Part shown: piece by piece, positions 14,726 to 16,502 of the stretch | How the letters are laid out: the number at the start of each line of letters is the position of its first letter | Position numbering within the stretch: the stretch's first letter is position 1 | Assembly: GCA_015487255.1 (NCBI GenBank) | Contig: WFQA01000255.1 | Span: forward strand, 1-16,502 | DNA: 16,502 nt | Reading direction: 5' to 3' | DNA from: Paracoccaceae bacterium | GTDB taxonomy: Bacteria > Pseudomonadota > Alphaproteobacteria > Rhodobacterales > Rhodobacteraceae | Notes under the pieces: generated by a model | Told to the model about the DNA's origin: nothing | What the model saw: only the letters and a program-made list of their open reading frames with translations | The model's database searches: none | Translations under genes and position numbers: made by a program

Positions 14726-15913
14726 ATGACTGAAGACGTGCGCCAAAAGGCGGAAGAAACCTTGAAGGAAGTGGAGGCGGTGACGGCTGTGCTCTTGCCC
14801 GAACCAAAAGGCGAATTGATCGTGGTGGACCAGGCCGATGCCGCCGAAAAGGCCGCGATTGATCAGGCCATTGGCGAGCTGGACATGGGCAACACCCAGT
14901 CGATCATCCAGTTCGGCTCCAAGGCCCAGGCCGAATTGCAGGTGATTTCACAAGAAATGCTGGCCGGTGTGCGCAACAAGGATGCCGGCCCGGCGGGGGA
15001 TGCGCTGCGCTCGATGGTCACTTCCATTCGCGGGTTCTCGGTGGACGAGCTGGACCCGAACCGCAAGCAGAGCTGGTGGGAGAAATTGCTGGGCAAAGCC
15101 AAGCCCGTGGCGGAATTCATGGCCAAATACGAGATGGTGCAAGACCAGATCGACAAGGTCACCGAAGAATTGCTCGAGCATGAGACCATCTTGCTGAAGG
15201 ATATCAAGAGCCTCGACAAGCTTTATGAAAAAACCCTCGATTTCTATGACCAGCTGGCCATCTATATCGCGGCGGGCGAAGAAAAAATCCGGGTGCTTGA
15301 CGAGGTGGATATCCCCGCCATGGAAAAGGTGGTGCAGGATGCCCCCGAGGAGGATGGCGTGATAAAGGCGCAGGAGTTGCGCGACCTGCGCGCCGCGCGT
15401 GATGACCTCGAGCGCCGGGTTTTCGACCTCAAGCTCACCCGGCAGGTCACCATGCAATCCCTGCCCTCGATCCGGCTGGTGCAGGAAAATGACAAATCGC
15501 TGGTCACCAAGATCAATTCCACATTGGTCAATACCGTGCCGTTATGGGAGACCCAGCTGGCGCAGGCCGTTACCATCAGCCGCTCGCGGGATGCCGCCAA
15601 GGTGGTGCGCGAGGCCAATGATCTGACAAACGAGTTGCTCAAATCCAACGCCGCCAACCTGAAGGTCGCCAACAAGGAGATCCGCGAGGAGATCGAGCGC
15701 GGCATCTTTGATATCAACGCGATCAAACAGGCCAATGCCGACCTGATCGAAACCATCGAGGATAGTTTGCGCATTGCCGATGAGGGCAAAGCCAAGCGGG
15801 TTGAGGCGGAAAAAGAGCTGCAGGTCATGGAATCCGAGCTGAAAAACACCCTTGCCGCCGCCAAGGCCAAGGATACCTCACTGGGCCATAATGTGGGCAG
15901 CGCCGCTGATTGA
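14726..15913 (+). CDS. TelA family toxic anion resistance protein
   Basis: This 395-residue, mainly alpha-helical soluble protein of the TelA/KlaB family is associated with resistance to tellurite and other toxic anions or envelope stress; the biochemical activity is not established. Family landmarks are WWEKLLGKAKPVAEFMAKYE (117-136), LDKLYEKTLDFYDQLAIYIAAGE (163-185), MQSLPSIRLVQENDKSLVTKI (243-263) and VPLWETQLAQAV (271-282), followed by a charged helical tail. There are no membrane helices, so it probably docks on XpaC at the membrane. ATG 14726 has AGGGAG at good spacing; an in-frame ATG at 14648 would overlap the XpaC gene by 62 bases. Its TGA overlaps the next ATG (TGATG). Confidence 0.92.
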   Translation: MTEDVRQKAEETLKEVEAVTAVLLPEPKGELIVVDQADAAEKAAIDQAIGELDMGNTQSIIQFGSKAQAELQVISQEMLAGVRNKDAGPAGDALRSMVTSIRGFSVDELDPNRKQSWWEKLLGKAKPVAEFMAKYEMVQDQIDKVTEELLEHETILLKDIKSLDKLYEKTLDFYDQLAIYIAAGEEKIRVLDEVDIPAMEKVVQDAPEEDGVIKAQELRDLRAARDDLERRVFDLKLTRQVTMQSLPSIRLVQENDKSLVTKINSTLVNTVPLWETQLAQAVTISRSRDAAKVVREANDLTNELLKSNAANLKVANKEIREEIERGIFDINAIKQANADLIETIEDSLRIADEGKAKRVEAEKELQVMESELKNTLAAAKAKDTSLGHNVGSAAD

Positions 15914-16502
15914 TGCGCTGGCTGGTTTTATCATCGGTGCTGGCCCTTGGGGCCTGCACCACTCCCGGCCCGCAAGCCCCGGATGCCAGCCTTGATCTGA
16001 GCAAATATTACGCCACCGCCGAGGCTGAGATACGTGCAGCAGGCGGCATGCGCTCTGCGTATTTCCCTGCCGACGCCCCCTTCACCAAGGCAGAGCTTGC
16101 GCGCAATTTCATGCGCATCGCCCTGTTTGACGAATATAAAACCGTGAATGGCCGCTATGTGCCGGGCCAGACCCCCGCCAACCTGCGCCGCTTTGAGCGC
16201 CCGGTGCTGGTCAAGGTGGTGAATGGCGCGGCGACAAATGAGGCAGATGCCCGGCTCAACACCACGCTGGTGGCGCAATATACCCGCCGCCTGGCGCGCA
16301 TAACCGGGGCTGATATCCGCTTTGCCAATCAGGGTGAGCGCGCCAATATGGTGGTGTTTTTCCTCAACCGTGCCGAGCAGCCGCGCTATGCCCGCGAGCT
16401 TGCCCGCTATGTCACCGCCCCGCCGCGCAAGGTGGAGGAGACCTTTGCCAACAGCCCTGAAAACATGTTTTGCAATGCGTTTTCGCTCTCGCCCCAACAA
16501 AG
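15913..16502 (+). CDS. DUF2927 lipoprotein, cut by the window edge
   Basis: The visible 196 residues begin with a lipoprotein signal: MRWLVLSSVLALGAC, with lipobox LGAC and the lipidated Cys at 15. The mature part resembles the DUF2927 family: FTKAELARNFMRIALFDEY, LRRFERPVLVKVVNGA, and ANMVVFFLNRAEQPRYA; a later ENMFCNAFS looks like part of the family's cysteine-containing core. The predicted location is the periplasm, anchored to a membrane, which may be the outer membrane since residue +2 after Cys is Thr rather than Asp. It starts inside the TelA stop codon, so the two are translationally linked and the operon reaches from cytoplasm to envelope. The 3' end is outside the window. Confidence 0.85.
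   Translation, partial: MRWLVLSSVLALGACTTPGPQAPDASLDLSKYYATAEAEIRAAGGMRSAYFPADAPFTKAELARNFMRIALFDEYKTVNGRYVPGQTPANLRRFERPVLVKVVNGAATNEADARLNTTLVAQYTRRLARITGADIRFANQGERANMVVFFLNRAEQPRYARELARYVTAPPRKVEETFANSPENMFCNAFSLSPQQ

Overview
The window looks like chromosomal DNA from an alphaproteobacterium, most likely a member of the Rhodobacterales. The coding sequence is fairly GC-rich. The gene families fit that group: a roughly 775-residue adenosylcobalamin-dependent ribonucleotide reductase, a DUF1489 protein, an XpaC/TelA/DUF2927-lipoprotein run, and an Ada-type protein. This placement rests on gene content and remembered family features, not on a search. No rRNA, tRNA, CRISPR array, prophage or transposase gene was seen.

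Left end (213-2876, + strand): three tightly packed genes encode an ethylbenzene-dehydrogenase-type heme-domain protein with a C-terminal membrane anchor, a five-helix membrane protein with a DUF2231-like histidine pattern, and RquA, the enzyme that converts ubiquinone to rhodoquinone. Together they suggest an envelope electron-transfer branch linked to the low-potential quinone. This is the least conventional part of the window.

Middle (2888-8836): a Prx5-type peroxiredoxin, an unrecognised polytopic membrane protein and the class II ribonucleotide reductase NrdJ lie on the - strand. The membrane protein sits directly downstream of nrdJ, 10 bases away, and probably shares its transcript. DUF1489 is divergent from nrdJ. 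A PEP mutase/isocitrate lyase superfamily enzyme and an Ada-type methylation-response protein that ends without a glycosylase domain follow.

Middle right (8879-12513): a hotdog thioesterase and a ClC chloride transport protein form a - strand pair in which the ClC ribosome-binding site overlaps the thioesterase stop. A GlcD/Dld-type FAD oxidase gene runs divergently from this pair.

Right end (12514-16502, + strand): a 341-base gene-free stretch carries hairpins and a 20-base interrupted inverted repeat. It is followed by a TerC-family membrane protein, a 30-codon single-helix membrane peptide gene, an XpaC-family protein, a TelA-family protein and a DUF2927 lipoprotein cut by the window edge. 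The last four are nearly or actually overlapping (TAATG, a 16-base gap, TGATG), which suggests one envelope or metal/oxyanion stress operon. The tiny peptide gene is easily missed by automatic annotation.
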